DNA from: Platynereis dumerilii
Lineage: Eukaryota; Annelida; Polychaeta; Phyllodocida; Nereididae
Assembly (NCBI GenBank): GCA_026936325.1
Contig: JAPTHN010000005.1
Span: 54,923,514 to 54,987,513 of the forward strand
Direction of reading: 5' to 3'
DNA length: 64,000 nt
In this document: positions 1 through 10,983 of the stretch, one piece after another
How the letters are laid out: every line of letters begins with the position of its first letter
How positions within the stretch are numbered: the first letter of the stretch is position 1
The notes under the pieces: generated by a model
Seen by the model: the letters and a program-made list of their open reading frames with translations, nothing else
Told to the model about the DNA's origin: nothing
Database searches by the model: none
Translations under genes and position numbers: made by a program

Positions 1-559
1 GTAGAATTAAGGTAGCTGTATGGTTGATGAGTAGGGGTTAACATTTGCATGACTTGTCATGACAGATAATTGTGAATGTTTTGCATTTCCACCAGAGGGC
101 AGATATAGTTTTGTTTAGTTTGGTAGAAAATGAAATGAAAATAAACTTGCATATAAGCATCTGATTTGTGTGAAATAATATGGCTTTGACAGCGGTTTAG
201 AGGTGTATTAAGTATGACTGCTGTACTTGGAAAATTGAAAGGAGAAGAAGAAGTTTGGGAAAAGTTTTGCGTGACTTGTCATAAGAGATTCATGCAATCC
301 TGGATTTTAGACAGAGGTGAAGTGAAAATCGTGAATAAAAGAGTAGTCAGGAGGTTGTTTGCCCTCATAAGAAGGATAGTATATAAAAAGAGGGATAGGT
401 GGATAGTTCCAGTGAGTGGGATGCCTGGGAGAGACGTTAGCAGTGGACAATGCTCAGGTCATGTCAGGTGGAGTTTAGTTTGAATGTAAGAAGGATATAG
501 GAGTGTTTGTAAACTGTACCATTCAACAATGTAATGATGTATCCATATTACTCGGCATC
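1..559. other. No gene recognised; AT-rich left edge
   Basis: There is an 89-codon open frame on the + strand at 214-483 (begins MTAVLGKLKGEEEVWEKF). It is Lys/Arg/Val-rich, has no recognisable domain, no signal peptide and no counterpart in the paralogous units further right. I regard it as a chance frame or the remains of something unidentifiable. Nothing else stands out in these bases. Confidence 0.4.
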
Positions 560-880
560 AATTTTTCATCACTGAGATGGTGTATGAAAATATCTGTGTC
601 ACCGGGTCATTCATATTATGTTTGATACAAATTAATGCGATTTCATTTTACTATGGGGCAGATTTGTATGCAGATCGTGTTGTGTAGTCATTACTTTGGT
701 AGATAGAGGTGTGAAAGTCATAATAACTAACAAGGTCCTATAGCAAGACTATAACTATTCACAGGGAACTTGTGGCATCATAAAATTCTATATGAAGAAG
801 ATTTTTGGCAATTAAAAATATTCATGCGGACTCACTCTGCCTAGTATTTCTCACATGAAAATGAAAGCAAAGTGTCTCTT
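560..880 (+). repeat. Diverged paralogue of D1/D2 segment
   Basis: This stretch aligns by eye with 49,030-49,300 (D1) and 55,210-55,470 (D2). Shared landmarks include CAGATTTGTATGCAGAT-like, a GTGAAAGTCRTAATAA-like string and TTGTGGCATMATAAAAT, in the same order. It is the leftmost visible member of the segmental repeat family that fills most of the window. It is noncoding, and identity is clearly lower than among units A, B and C, so the copy is old. Confidence 0.7.
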
Positions 881-1889
881 GTGTGATATTCTGTTACTTT
901 ATGTCAGATGAATTTTTGGGTGTTCCTGATTCACTTACGAATTACCAAAGTGCGAAATCCATTCTTGCCAAAGTTGTACTTGAAACCTTGATATTTAAAT
1001 GTTCACCTACATGTTCGCAGAAAATTGCAATATAATTACTGATTCACTGAAAACGGTTACCCCTCAGTGTCAATTACAAGCAAATGATCAAATATATGTA
1101 TCACAAGACAAATAGTGCTTTTAGATGCACAACCAATTTTACTCATTGAGTTAAAACATGACTAATCTGTTTGACAAAAAAGCCACAAATTGGATTTATA
1201 AAGGGAAATTTGATATAAAAACATCGATGTTAGTAAAATATGTCTTATTTCCTCATGAACCTGCAGTTATGATTCCAGCTGTTGCTTAACTTCGAAAACT
1301 TTTGCAAAGGGGCTATGTCACCCATCGATTGACCAATTTGTACGTAGTCCCCGGCTGGTCCGGTGCCATTTGTCGGCGAATACTTGCTTTGATAAGTTTT
1401 AATGATGAAATTATATCTCATGTCATGACAATTAGGGTTAGTAACCTGTAGGAATTATCTGGGAGATGTATTTTTTTAGATAAAAATCATGAGGTAGATT
1501 GAATTGATACTATCAATTGTGAAAAACATATTGTTTTAGATATGTTTTCATGAGTGTTCCTGTCTCAGTGTTAATTTTGTTTTTAATGTGACCATTGAAT
1601 TAGTACTACGCTAGTTTTCAAATTTGTTTTAGTTGTGAACAGAAGTTAAGGTTCCCACACAAAGAGAAAATTTACCAATTTATTCGGGGAAGTCACAGAA
1701 AAGTTATTGAAGTCATAGAAAGTTATACAAATATTATATGAATTTTAATATGGAAGTTTTTAATTTAGTCCAAAAAGCACAGGATAAGTTAACAAATTCT
1801 CATAGTTGGAGGTCATTCTCATTTGTCATCAGTGCATCTTGTACCAAATGAGTATGATTTTGTCATAGACAATCAAAACTTTAGACATT
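881..1889. other. No gene seen
   Basis: AT-rich sequence with stops in every frame. No terminal repeats, hairpins or RNA-gene signatures were seen. It is probably older, unalignable material of the segmental repeat. Confidence 0.4.
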
Positions 1890-2269
1890 GAAGCTCATGT
1901 AACAGTAGGAACTTCTGGGAAATTCTGGGAAACCCTGAGTAGTGCTGGTTTATAAAATGTCACCTGCAAGCAAAAACGGTGTGTGATAGTCAGTGCAGGT
2001 AATGAAGATGCTTACTTGTGCTGTATGGTGTTATGTAATAAATGTCAATAGCTATGATAACATTTAGAGCTGCAACATCAATCACCAAACAGGGCAATAA
2101 ATACCCTCTATTGCTTAGTATGTACACATGTCATTATTGTATGCCTTCATTGTATATAAAAGGACAATTATGTATCAAACAAATCATATATGAGTTACTT
2201 AGTAATCCAATTATGAATTGTTATTGCATCTTTCTATGTGAAGACTATTTTGTATGATTTCATTATATA
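1890..2269 (+). repeat. Diverged paralogue of unit A 16.69-17.11 kb
   Basis: Matches 16,690-17,110 (A), 36,700-37,020 (B) and 45,770-46,200 (C). Shared strings are TGTCACCTGCAAGCAA, ATGATAACATTTAGAGCT-like, a run of CATTGTAT and ATGAGTTACTYARYAATC. The short open frame here is not preserved in the paralogues. The copy is cut on its right by the LINE at 2,270-3,405. It shows that the A/B/C unit has an older member at the left edge of the window. Confidence 0.75.
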
Positions 2270-3405
2270 ATGAATGATAATGTTTATTGGTTTGAAGTGC
2301 ATTACATGTAAAACATCTCAACACACCGTACAATCTTTGAAAATTAAATAAATTAATAAAATTAAACAATAAAATCTAAAGGAAATTATTAAAATCACTG
2401 ATCAACATTCAATAAAAACTAAACAGGTATGTCTTTAATTGACCCTTAAATTTGTTAAAATCTTTTAATATTCTTAAATAAACTGGAAGAGCGTAAGACG
2501 AGCTGCAGAATTTTGTATGACCTGCAACTTTTCCAACTGGTAGTCAGGAACACCAAACAAAATGCTATTACAATAATCAATTCTACCCGATATAAATGCA
2601 TTGTACTAGTTTTTCCGTATCGTTTCGATCTAACAGATGTCTGATCTTACTGATTCTCCAAAGTGAGTATGAAGCATTTTTACATACATTTGAAATATGG
2701 TTGGACATTGTGGCATTGTTGTCAAATAACACACCCAAATTACGCACAACTGGGGACGACCCAATGCTAACATCGCCTGTTCTAACATTTGATGACTGAA
2801 TGTCTCGCCTACAAAACTTAGATGTGAAAGAAATAACTTCGGATTTTGAATCGTTAAGGGCTAAAAATTTATCCCTCATACAAGTAACATACAGTTGGGT
2901 ATCATCCGCAAAAATCATATATCTAGACACTCTTTGACAAATTTTGTTGGAATTGGATCTAGCGCAGATGATTTTGTATTCATGTCCTTTACAATTTTAA
3001 CAACACTGTTTACAGCAAGTTGATCAAAACCAGTAACGCTTGTATTTGCTAATTCTGGTTCATTGAAATTATGTGAATCATCAAACTTTGCTCTTATCTG
3101 CACAATTTTATCAGCAAAAAATTCAACAAACATATCAGGTAGCAATGATACATCAACGTCAGGCAATACACTTGCAGTCACACTCTTATTCCCAGACAAT
3201 TCATCAACAATGCTAAACATCACCTTGCTGTCTTGTGCTTCATCAATTTTAGTCTTATAGAAATTTGCTTTCTTTTCACTAAGCAGTCTATTATAATCAT
3301 TTCTTGCTGTTACAAATATTTCCCTTTCTATGACAAGTCCAGATTTTAGCCATTTACGTTCTAATGCACGCATCTTTTGATGTTCGCTCAGCTAGTCCGG
3401 TGTAA
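2270..3405 (-). mobile_element. LINE fragment, CR1/L2-like, internally deleted
   Basis: Read on the minus strand, the upstream part (3,373 down to 2,915) resembles the linker before the RT domain in CR1/L2-type ORF2: an ALERKWLKSG-like stretch and the RT entry motif SALDPIPTKFVKECLDI. It then jumps, out of frame, straight to RT motif C (IFADDTQLYV) and the downstream NLGVLFDNNATMSNHI block. The core RT segment of roughly 190 residues that should lie between them is missing. Further on come RIDYCNSILFGVPDYQ-LEKLQ, then a second gap, then the C-terminal FNKFKGQLKTYLFSFY before a stop near 2,410. An AT-rich 3' region follows to about 2,270. The copy is dead, with at least two internal deletions and a frameshift. 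Confidence 0.88.
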
Positions 3406-4421
3406 ACCATATTTATTAAGTCAAAGTATACGTACACACAATATATATTGTTACATTATAATATGTAATGTTTAAACAATCATAGGCCCATACTATATAC
3501 ATACCAGGAAGATCATGGTATTGTACTGTCAGATTAAATGCTCATGGAGCCAATATTCTTATAAAAAATGTGTTTGTGGCCGATTTAATATGATTTTTCA
3601 CATATTTGCATGTGAAAGAAGAATGAAGCATTTTGACACTTAGATTTCCATATCTTACCTGATTTCACAACTAGAAATGTACGGATTGAGGTAAGTTGAG
3701 TGCACTCCTAAAATTATGATCCTAGCAAAATGACTTTAAATGAAGATAACTTATTGCACTCAGTAACATTTCAATCATGTTGTTCCAATGTTGATGATAT
3801 AGGCCAATATCTGCCTTTATTTCCGGGTAGAATTTCTTTAGGGCTTACGCAGTGATTTCCTGGTGGAGACCATTGTCCTACATTTTCTGAAACATGACGG
3901 CAGATGTCAATTACCAGGTTCAAATAGCCTACGTGTCACTGACGCACTTGAAAGGAGGATCCTCTGACTATTAGAGCTCTTTGCAGATTGACTGACCACA
4001 GGAATAAAATATTTCCTTCTTTTCAACTTGCAATTTGGCTTTGCCACATCATTGACAGTTTTCTGTTGGTCTCCTAATCTTATTTTTAGATAAGTCCATC
4101 ACATAATTTAATTAGTTCGTTTAATGATGCCTATGAATCAAGATATGACATGCACTGAAACAATTGATTAAGACACAAACAAATCATTAAGAACACGTTT
4201 AAGCCAGTGACATCACAAGACCAAGTTTTATGACAATTTTGAAATTGTTGGGATCGCTAATCCACAAAGATGTATAAGAGTCTGCAGGGTAGACAAGTGA
4301 AATCCATATACCTTTTTGAATAAAAAAAAACATTAACAAAATTTCCATGCATTTCTGCATATTGCAAGTATACTAACAACAGTTATTGTGCTCAGAACAA
4401 ATATTGCACTGTACAAATATA
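3406..4421. repeat. Old segmental-repeat tail; no gene
   Basis: No gene is visible. Bases 3,670-3,860 resemble the stretch found at 17,395-17,530 (A), 22,565-22,735 (A second copy), 37,285-37,450 (B) and 47,205-47,370 (C). Shared strings include AAATGACTTTAAATGAAGAT and a GGGTAGAATTT-like end. The rest is AT-rich without recognisable structure. The right border is a TA-target MITE. Confidence 0.55.
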
Positions 4422-4908
4422 CAGTGCCGCCTGTAAGTAAGTGAAACGCATGATATTGTGCCATTGCATCAATGTTAAACATCCTTAACCAAAATGCTTC
4501 TGGAAGGACAAATTCTCATCCGATGAGAGGAAAACATTTTGGGTCATAAAGGCCGATATGTGAAGCATGTGGGATAAAAATAGCAACCCATTTTCTTCGC
4601 TGTAGTCGGAGTTAGGTATGGGTCAAAGTCTTTGATAAGTAAGTGAAACGCAAGCCCAATGTTAAAACATAGGGAAGGGTGGTTCACTTACTTATCAAAG
4701 ACTTTGACCCATACCTAACTCCGACTACAGCGAAGAAAATGGGCTGCTATTTTTATCCCACTTGCCTCACACATCGGCCTTTATGACCCAAAATGTTTTC
4801 CTCTCATCGGATGAGAATTTGTCCTTCCAGAAGCATTTTGGTTAAGGATGTTTAGCATTGATGCAATGGCACAATGTCATGCGTTTCACTTACTTACAGG
4901 CGGCACTG
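4422..4908. mobile_element. Palindromic TA-target MITE, 487 bp (copy 1)
   Basis: The element starts CAGTGCCGCCTGTAAGTAAG and ends with the reverse complement, with TA on both sides (4,420-4,421 and 4,909-4,910). This is the target pattern of Tc1/mariner-type elements. The two arms are near-perfect inverted repeats of about 220 bp around a small asymmetric centre (CAAGCCCAATG...GGGAAGGGTGG). The motif AAGTAAGTGAAACGCA occurs at the outer end of the left arm and again just before the centre, so each arm has its own short direct repeat. There is no coding capacity. A copy of exactly the same length lies at 29,845-30,331 with the centre inverted. The family name is unknown to me. Confidence 0.92.
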
Positions 4909-5363
4909 TAACATTCTTTACATTGATTCTTCATACTAATTAACTTGCAAGTTTTAATTGGCTATTATCTTGGGTTCTTTGTTTATGATCACTATAGTAG
5001 TGGGCTCCTGTCAATTTCACTTTAATTAAAGTCTAATAACCATTAATTGCAACTGATAACATTCCGTATTTCTCTGAGGATTAAAATTACACGGCCTATC
5101 ATGATAACTTGATTTGAAATTAAGCTAGTCTGTGATTTTGCCATGAGGGTAAAATTTAGTTTGATGGGATGACAGGAGTGCTTCAGTCGGGTTTAATTCC
5201 ATTGGGTGGAATTTTGTTCTTCCTCCATTATAATGTTATATCTCCTTGGGAACTTGGCAGTAAACAATATAATTTGCCATTCAATTCTATGAAGACATGG
5301 TAAGTACGTCAGGAGACAAAAGCCATTGCTGTAAGTAATCAGCAATGTAATGGAAACTTTGAC

Positions 5364-5376
5364 CATCTATCTATCC

Positions 5377-5412
<36 letters not shown>

Positions 5413-5460
5413 GTCTATATATCAGTCAACTAGTCATTCTACCTATCTATCTATCTATCG
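5364..5460 (+). repeat. (TATC)n microsatellite, interrupted
   Basis: Runs of CTAT at 5,364-5,420 and 5,441-5,460, separated by diverged bases. It occupies the same position in the unit as the (TATC)n tracts at 11,521 (A), 25,434 (B) and 40,731 (C). Confidence 0.95.
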
Positions 5461-6223
5461 GGCTGTCTATATCTATCTGCTCCTAAATTACTTATCCATG
5501 TATGTTAATCATACAGTATGTTCTCTTCTACCTGACCGTACATGTATGTCTATCAATCTTTCTGTCTATTTCCTTTTGGTAATTTCCAGCCGTTAATATG
5601 TGTATCAGTTTAAATCCAGAGTATTTTATACTGGTTTTTCCCATTATTCCATTTTCTTTTTCATGCCTTTCTATAACTTGATCAAAATTGATGGTCCCTG
5701 GACTCTCTAATGAACTCTATTATCGACAGAATATAACTGCGCTTCATTTTGTCCTTCAGGACATGCTGATAAATCTGTTGCTTTTTTTGGCTGTTAACAC
5801 CTTAAAAAAGTGATGATTGATCTGCTTATCAGGCTTTCATTTTGTGGCAAACCCCCATAACCCTTGCATTGATAATCATGGTGCTGACGTGGATGGAATA
5901 GTATTCCAATAAATTCAATATTGGCAGAAACTAAGCTTCATATTGTCAAGTTTATCTCTTATTATATGGTTGCATCCAAAGCTGTCAAATTAAAAAATAA
6001 TTTAGTATTTTACAAAAATGTGTTGACAAGCCAAGTGCTACTAACCCACAGTTAAAAAAAAGAACATGCAGGGCTTTCTTAAATGAGACAAGTGGTTCAC
6101 TTTGCATGATAAAAGCTGAAAATTATGCACAGTCATAATAATAATTATTCATACTTCAGTATTTAACAAACCAATTATGCATCCTTAAAAGCCTAAATTC
6201 TGAACCTGGAGCAAGCGCATTTA

Positions 6224-6272
6224 GATCTAGCCCTGGGACCCATGCGTGAGGGGTCCAGGGTTAATTTAGATC
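6224..6272. repeat. Short imperfect hairpin
   Basis: GATCTAGCCCTGGGACCC (left arm) can pair with GGGTCCAGGGTTAATTTAGATC read backwards (right arm ending 6,272). The loop is about 8 bases. It could be the relic of a small foldback MITE. No duplication flanks it that I can identify. Confidence 0.6.
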
Positions 6273-6604
6273 AATATCTGGGGAGCTTCCCGTTTGAAAG
6301 CGCATTAACGTTCGAATTTTGTTAAAATTGCAGCTGAAGTGATCACCTATATTGTTTGCGCTCCAATAATGAATCACCCCCAAGATAAATGATAAAGGTT
6401 TATCTGGGAATGGGCAAAGCAGCCTTGAATGGGAATACTTTGGCCTGAAGGAGAAAGCACATCTCATGAATAGTAATATGTTCTTTGATTAAAATGGTAT
6501 CAAAATACCCTAATTCATAGAGAGAACGCCGCTGAGAAAACAGCAGATCTTTTAAGGGAATAAGGCAAATTTTGGTGGCGTGTAGCAGGTTCAATGCTCT
6601 CCAG

Positions 6605-6830
6605 CTTCGACTAAAAAATTAGCCTTCCAAACAGTAAACAAAAGAGAAACATATAATTTTCCACCTTGAGATTGGAAGTCTCAGCTGCTAAAACACAAAA
6701 TAATGGGTTCAGCTCCCTGAAGGCAAGGAAATTTAATTGTGCGGTTGGGAGTTTCTTGGCATTTAAGTGCTGTATAAACAAAGAAATATTTTTGAAAGAG
6801 GGAGAATGCATGTAAGGAAAGAACGTTTTC
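6605..6830 (-). repeat. Inverted paralogue of 39.40-39.54 kb
   Basis: The reverse complement of this stretch matches 39,398-39,540 in unit B closely. Shared strings include GCACTTAAATGCCAAGAAAC, CCTTGCCTTCAGGGAGCTGA and GCTGAGACTTCCAATC. All other shared landmarks in the array are in direct orientation, so this piece is either locally inverted or a separately moved repeat. A minus-strand frame of 66 codons (begins MHSPSFKNISLFIQ) covers it. The conserved part of that frame (LNAKKL, TAQLNFLAFRELNP) stays open in B, but too few differences exist to argue for coding. Confidence 0.75.
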
Positions 6831-7173
6831 TAACATCACAATAAACACTGACTTCCTGAATACAATGTTGGTCATACCTCAGCCCCTTAGCGAAATTAAT
6901 GCAGTTTTATGGATCTTATATGTAAGGTAATGTCCTCCTTCATGCAAATAGGAGCTGTGATGACTTGATTTTACTAATATCTGCGAGAGGCACTTACATT
7001 TTGTCAACATTTTGTGAGACCTCTTTTGTTCCGATACAATGTACTTTTTGATGAAGGCTTGTTGCTGGAAAGCTTACCTTCCTGATATTATTTTGTTGCT
7101 CATGAAAGCGCTTTACTTTTCATTATTATCATTTTGGAGGGCATTGTCTGGCCATTAACGCCCAGATCGCGGG

Positions 7174-7725
7174 CGTTAATTGGTCAATAACGTTTTTTTG
7201 GAGGGCATTATGGGGTATTAATCAGTTATGGCCTGAGGGCAGAAATCATTAACTTAATGCCCGAGCCGCCAGGCGAAAATTTAATGCCCGTGAAAAAGCC
7301 CGCTGGTGTATTGTACCGCATCGTGACGTCATCAGAGGTGACGTCATGGTGATTTTCTGTCAGTTTGTAGGCTAAATCAGCCAAAAATCGTCCGATTTGA
7401 AAAATTTAAAAGGCTAGATCTATCAAACTCAGCCTGCCGAGTACATCTCTGCATCTATTTGTGCTAGCTTCAATAATAAAGACGTAAAAACGAAAAAAAC
7501 GGAGCGGGCGTTAATGAATCCTGAAGTGAAGGTAAAATTTTTCCTGGATATAAAAAATGATAATAATGATAATTACTTTTTTTTTTCAGGCATTATGGGG
7601 TATTGTTCAGTTATGGCCCTTGGGCAGAAATCATTTAATTAAGTTAATGATTTCTGCCCTCAAGCCATAACTGATTAATACCCCATAATGCCTGACAAAA
7701 AAAACATTTTTGACCAATTAGTGTA
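7174..7725. mobile_element. Foldback DNA element with TGACGTCA sites
   Basis: The left arm (about 7,174-7,260) reads TTAATTGGTCAATAACG, then GGCATTATGGGGTATTAATC, then GGGCAGAAATCATTAACTTA. The reverse complement of 7,640-7,725 repeats this almost exactly, giving terminal inverted repeats of roughly 85 bp. A further copy of the arm in direct orientation makes 7,586-7,695 a 110-bp near-perfect palindrome on its own. Between the arms are GC-richer bases with the motif GGGCGTTAATG and two full TGACGTCA palindromes at 7,324-7,331 and 7,339-7,346. There is no open frame, so it is non-autonomous. The family is not recognised and no clear target duplication was found. Confidence 0.75.
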
Positions 7726-8301
7726 TAAAGAATGGATGGAAGTGCAACCTGGCATGGTAGTATGTACAGACCAAAGAAATACAGACGTATAATTTTTAGA
7801 TTGACAAAAAATCTAACGTTCTTATATTTTATAATATTTATGTTTACGTTTCTTGGTCAGATGCTTCTTACTAAAGGTTAGTTGTTGAAAATTTGCTTTT
7901 CTGATATGATTTTGTTGCCGCGGGACCAGCATTTCATTGGTCTCAAGAATGTGGTTGTAGTCAAACCATGGTATTACCAGACGGTGTTTCAGACTGAAAA
8001 CAAATTTGACACTCATACATTTTGGAAAAATGTATCGCTTTTGGTCAGATGCTTCAGGAACTTTACCGCACAAGTTGTTCTTTACAGATATTTAGTTGAA
8101 ATATAAAAGAAACATTGACGATGATTACCTGCTAAATTCATAACATAACATGTTAATCAACATGTTAGACAGTTCCAAAAGCACACATACACATGAGAAA
8201 CATGAACATGGTTATGAATCTCTACTGAGAATCGCAATCTTGCATTGTGCAAGAACAACATGGTGCTACTTTGCTTGGAATTGGTTTAAAGAAAGGCACC
8301 T

Positions 8302-8308
<7 letters not shown>

Positions 8309-8334
<26 letters not shown>
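8309..8334. repeat. (TA)n microsatellite
   Basis: Uninterrupted TA dinucleotides. The same position in B and C carries only a short ATATATATAA run (24,270 and 39,590). Confidence 0.95.
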
Positions 8335-8549
8335 GTTCCACTTAGTTCCAAGAAACTACAAAGGTCCAATAAAGAAGAACGTGTATCATGTTAGTCGCAA
8401 AATAAGTTAAGTGTTATGTGACTGATGTAATGGTAGAAAGCTTTCTAGCATATTGGCTATAACCTTGCCTTCATAAGAGTCCAGATATCACATATAGTGC
8501 AACATGGTATGTGGTATGTATGGTATGAAACTGTTGACAGAGAATGGGA

Positions 8550-10225
8550 GTTTTCTTGCTGTCTAACTAGTCAATAAAAAGTGTATAAGCATCTGCTGTC
8601 TGTCCCTATATACCTATTCATTGTATTTAGCAGTCTGTCTGAGTACTGATCTCATTGTATTAGTTAAATATACCTCCCAACTGACCCACGTGTAGACTAT
8701 TTTATCTTAACTCATTGCAATTGGATTTAGCACAGCATTATCAGCTCAGTTGGTTGCCTTCTATAACTGCAAATTGATTTAGCTTCCTTCAAAAAAAAAA
8801 AGATAAACATAACCTGTACAAAAATACGTTCGATTTGCATACATAATCACTGTGCAAAATGTTGTATATCATGAATTCCACATGAAAGTGGAAAATTCTA
8901 GGAATATCACCTTTCTTTACAGACAGTGACCTACATGTAGCAAACACAATTTTCAATATATTTACATGAAATGAAATTGCTTTTAATCTTGATAAATTTG
9001 GTCATTTGTTACTTTTATTTATTTTTAGACTTAAATGCTGGCTACATTGTTATCTCTAAGATATTGATGAAAATTGTGGCTTTTAGGGTTGTAATTGCTG
9101 AAAAATGCTAAAAATTTAGAAAAATTGTCTTTTTTGGAGGTCTACTTATAAATGAAACACTGTATCTGCACTGGGAATGTTGAATCCATCAGATGTTATT
9201 ACTTTTCACATTTACAATTTTTCAAGAATTTTTGACAATTTTTCAGTTTTTTATGCCCTACTGCCGATGTAATCAAATGCCATTGCTGGTGGAAGCAAAG
9301 TGATTCCGTCATGTGATTCCGTCATGGTAGTCATCACTGCTTATGCTGCCACCTAGGGTATATCCTTGCTTTGATAACCAATATTTCTATGAATTTCATT
9401 AGTCTGGAAGTATATGCTCGGAAAAAAAAAGTTTCAAGTTTCTTTCTTAGTGAATTTGCTTGCAATGAGCGTGACAAAATTTAGTGCAAAAAGTCACTTC
9501 CGTTTTGATTGTGATTCCGTCACGCAGAATACAGGGCAATAGTAACAAGCGTAAAAATATTATCTCAATGGTGTAGAACAACCTAGACCCTGGCCAAGCA
9601 TTCATTCTCCACATCTAAACATCTTAATTCCCTGATATATGCTACATGTGGCTTTGACAGTGGATATAAATACTAAAAACAATGTGAATTCCGTGACGGA
9701 ATCACATGGAATTCATGAAATGTGCGGGTAGTTGCATACAATGTATTATTTATTGATATCTATTTACTTATAGATGAAATACATTTTTTCTTGAGACAGA
9801 TTTGGATATTGCATTGTTTTCTAAACAGGAATAAGCTTATTATATGATTAATGAATCCATTGTTTATTGTGATATATTTGTACAATTATTGACAGATTGT
9901 TTATCAATCTATTTAAGTGTCTAATAAAAAAGAGCAACAAATGCAGATAATAAGCTACCTGTGTCTATTCTATTTATCAATTTTATATTCTTTATTTTAA
10001 TTCATGCTACCTTTTATGCAGTAAACAGTCAGTATGCATGCGCCACTTATCCCAATTTATGCTCATGACAGACAAATATCATGTATTTCATCTATGAATT
10101 CAATGTATTCTGCTATTCTCTCATAGTACTCATAAATAATGGAAAAAGCCTCAGAGATTTATTTATTTATCAAGCAAAAACTAATTTAGTGAGGATAGAG
10201 ACACTGTGACACCATTAACTATACA
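8550..10225. other. Unit-A-only block, gene-free, GTGATTCCGTCAYG motifs
   Basis: B and C have only about 100-150 bp of unrelated sequence here (for example 24,500-24,620), so A carries about 1.7 kb of its own. No gene is seen. Four copies of GTGATTCCGTCAYG occur: two in tandem at 9,303-9,330, one at 9,511 and one inverted at 9,692. A weak inverted repeat of A/T-rich strings (GCTGAAAAATGC... at 9,098 and ...GACAATTTTTCAG at 9,235) lies just before them. It may be one or more decayed DNA transposons, but ends and target duplication were not found. Confidence 0.5.
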
Positions 10226-10487
10226 TGAGAATACACATACATGCGCAACTGTAGAATAATGTCAATGCCATGTAAATTATGCAAATGAATCACCAAGATA
10301 TTTCAACTTTTAGAGATATGACGCAGTTTCTTTTAAAATTTCTCTGAAAACCTTTTAACAGATCATGGCTTTACTGGCTCACAGAAATCGAATTGTGGAT
10401 AAGGCCTACAATAATTTTAATTGAGGATAATCAACTTCGGAGCTCAATCAAATAACAATATCATTGTATGCAAGTGAAGATCAATTC

Positions 10488-10983
10488 GGAATCAGAGAAA
10501 TCCGAAGTACCACGTGGTGTGTCATTCCCAGTCGCCTCCGACATTTTTTCAATCGAATTCGTAGTAAAAAGTTTTCCCTGGGCTCCGGCGGAAGTCGTCC
10601 CCCGCCGAGCGACCAATGAGAAACGAGCTTTCATAATCATTGCGGCCGTACCATGATCTGGTTGTAACGGGCCTTCTGATTGGACGTTGACCGGAAGTCT
10701 CTTGCGTCCTACAAATTTTTTGGCAGAAAACATGCCAGAATTGTCAAAAATACGATGTGGAGAGAGAGTTAACATTCTCTACGACATGTTCGGCCCAGTT
10801 TACAGGGACTTACGAAGGGAATTAACTGTTTTTGGAGCGGCAAAGCGCCCCGGTATCAAAATAGATGCAAAAACTACAGTCCGTCTGGGACACGTGTGCT
10901 AGGCCCACGAACGATAGCGCTCAATTGGAGATGCAAGCCTCATTCTCGTGTGGGTTCCCCAATGGCCTACATGAAGTGAAACA
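10488..10983. mobile_element. CpG-rich 496-bp insert with 6-bp duplication
   Basis: CAATTC flanks both sides (10,482-10,487 and 10,984-10,989). Units B (24,840) and C (40,141) read straight through as GATCAATTCAA, so this is an insertion with a 6-bp target duplication in unit A only. The insert is strikingly richer in G+C and CpG than its surroundings and has inverted CCAAT-type strings, like a CpG-island promoter with a first exon. A + strand frame (10,732-10,902; begins MPELSKIRCGERVNILYDMF) is open for 57 codons. No terminal inverted repeats and no poly(A) are seen. It could be a captured or retroposed gene 5' end. I do not recognise the peptide. Confidence 0.7.

Larger units (their letters stand above)
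4920..6600 (+). repeat. Old partial copy of the tandem unit
   Basis: This follows, at low identity, the order seen in A (11,120-12,900), B and C. It has TTTTAATTGGCT, then CTTTAATTAAAGTCT, then TATATCTCC-TTGGGA, then the (TATC)n block at 5,364-5,460. After that comes a stretch like CATCTCATGAATAGTAA / TTTGATTAAAATGGTAT / AGAGAACGCC near 6,455-6,530, matching the block at 12,835-12,910. There is no gene. It marks the left end of the tandem family before unit A. Confidence 0.65.

Noticed and set aside
214-483. 89-codon frame as a host gene
   Set aside because: No domain, no paralogue in the repeated units and no supporting gene structure.
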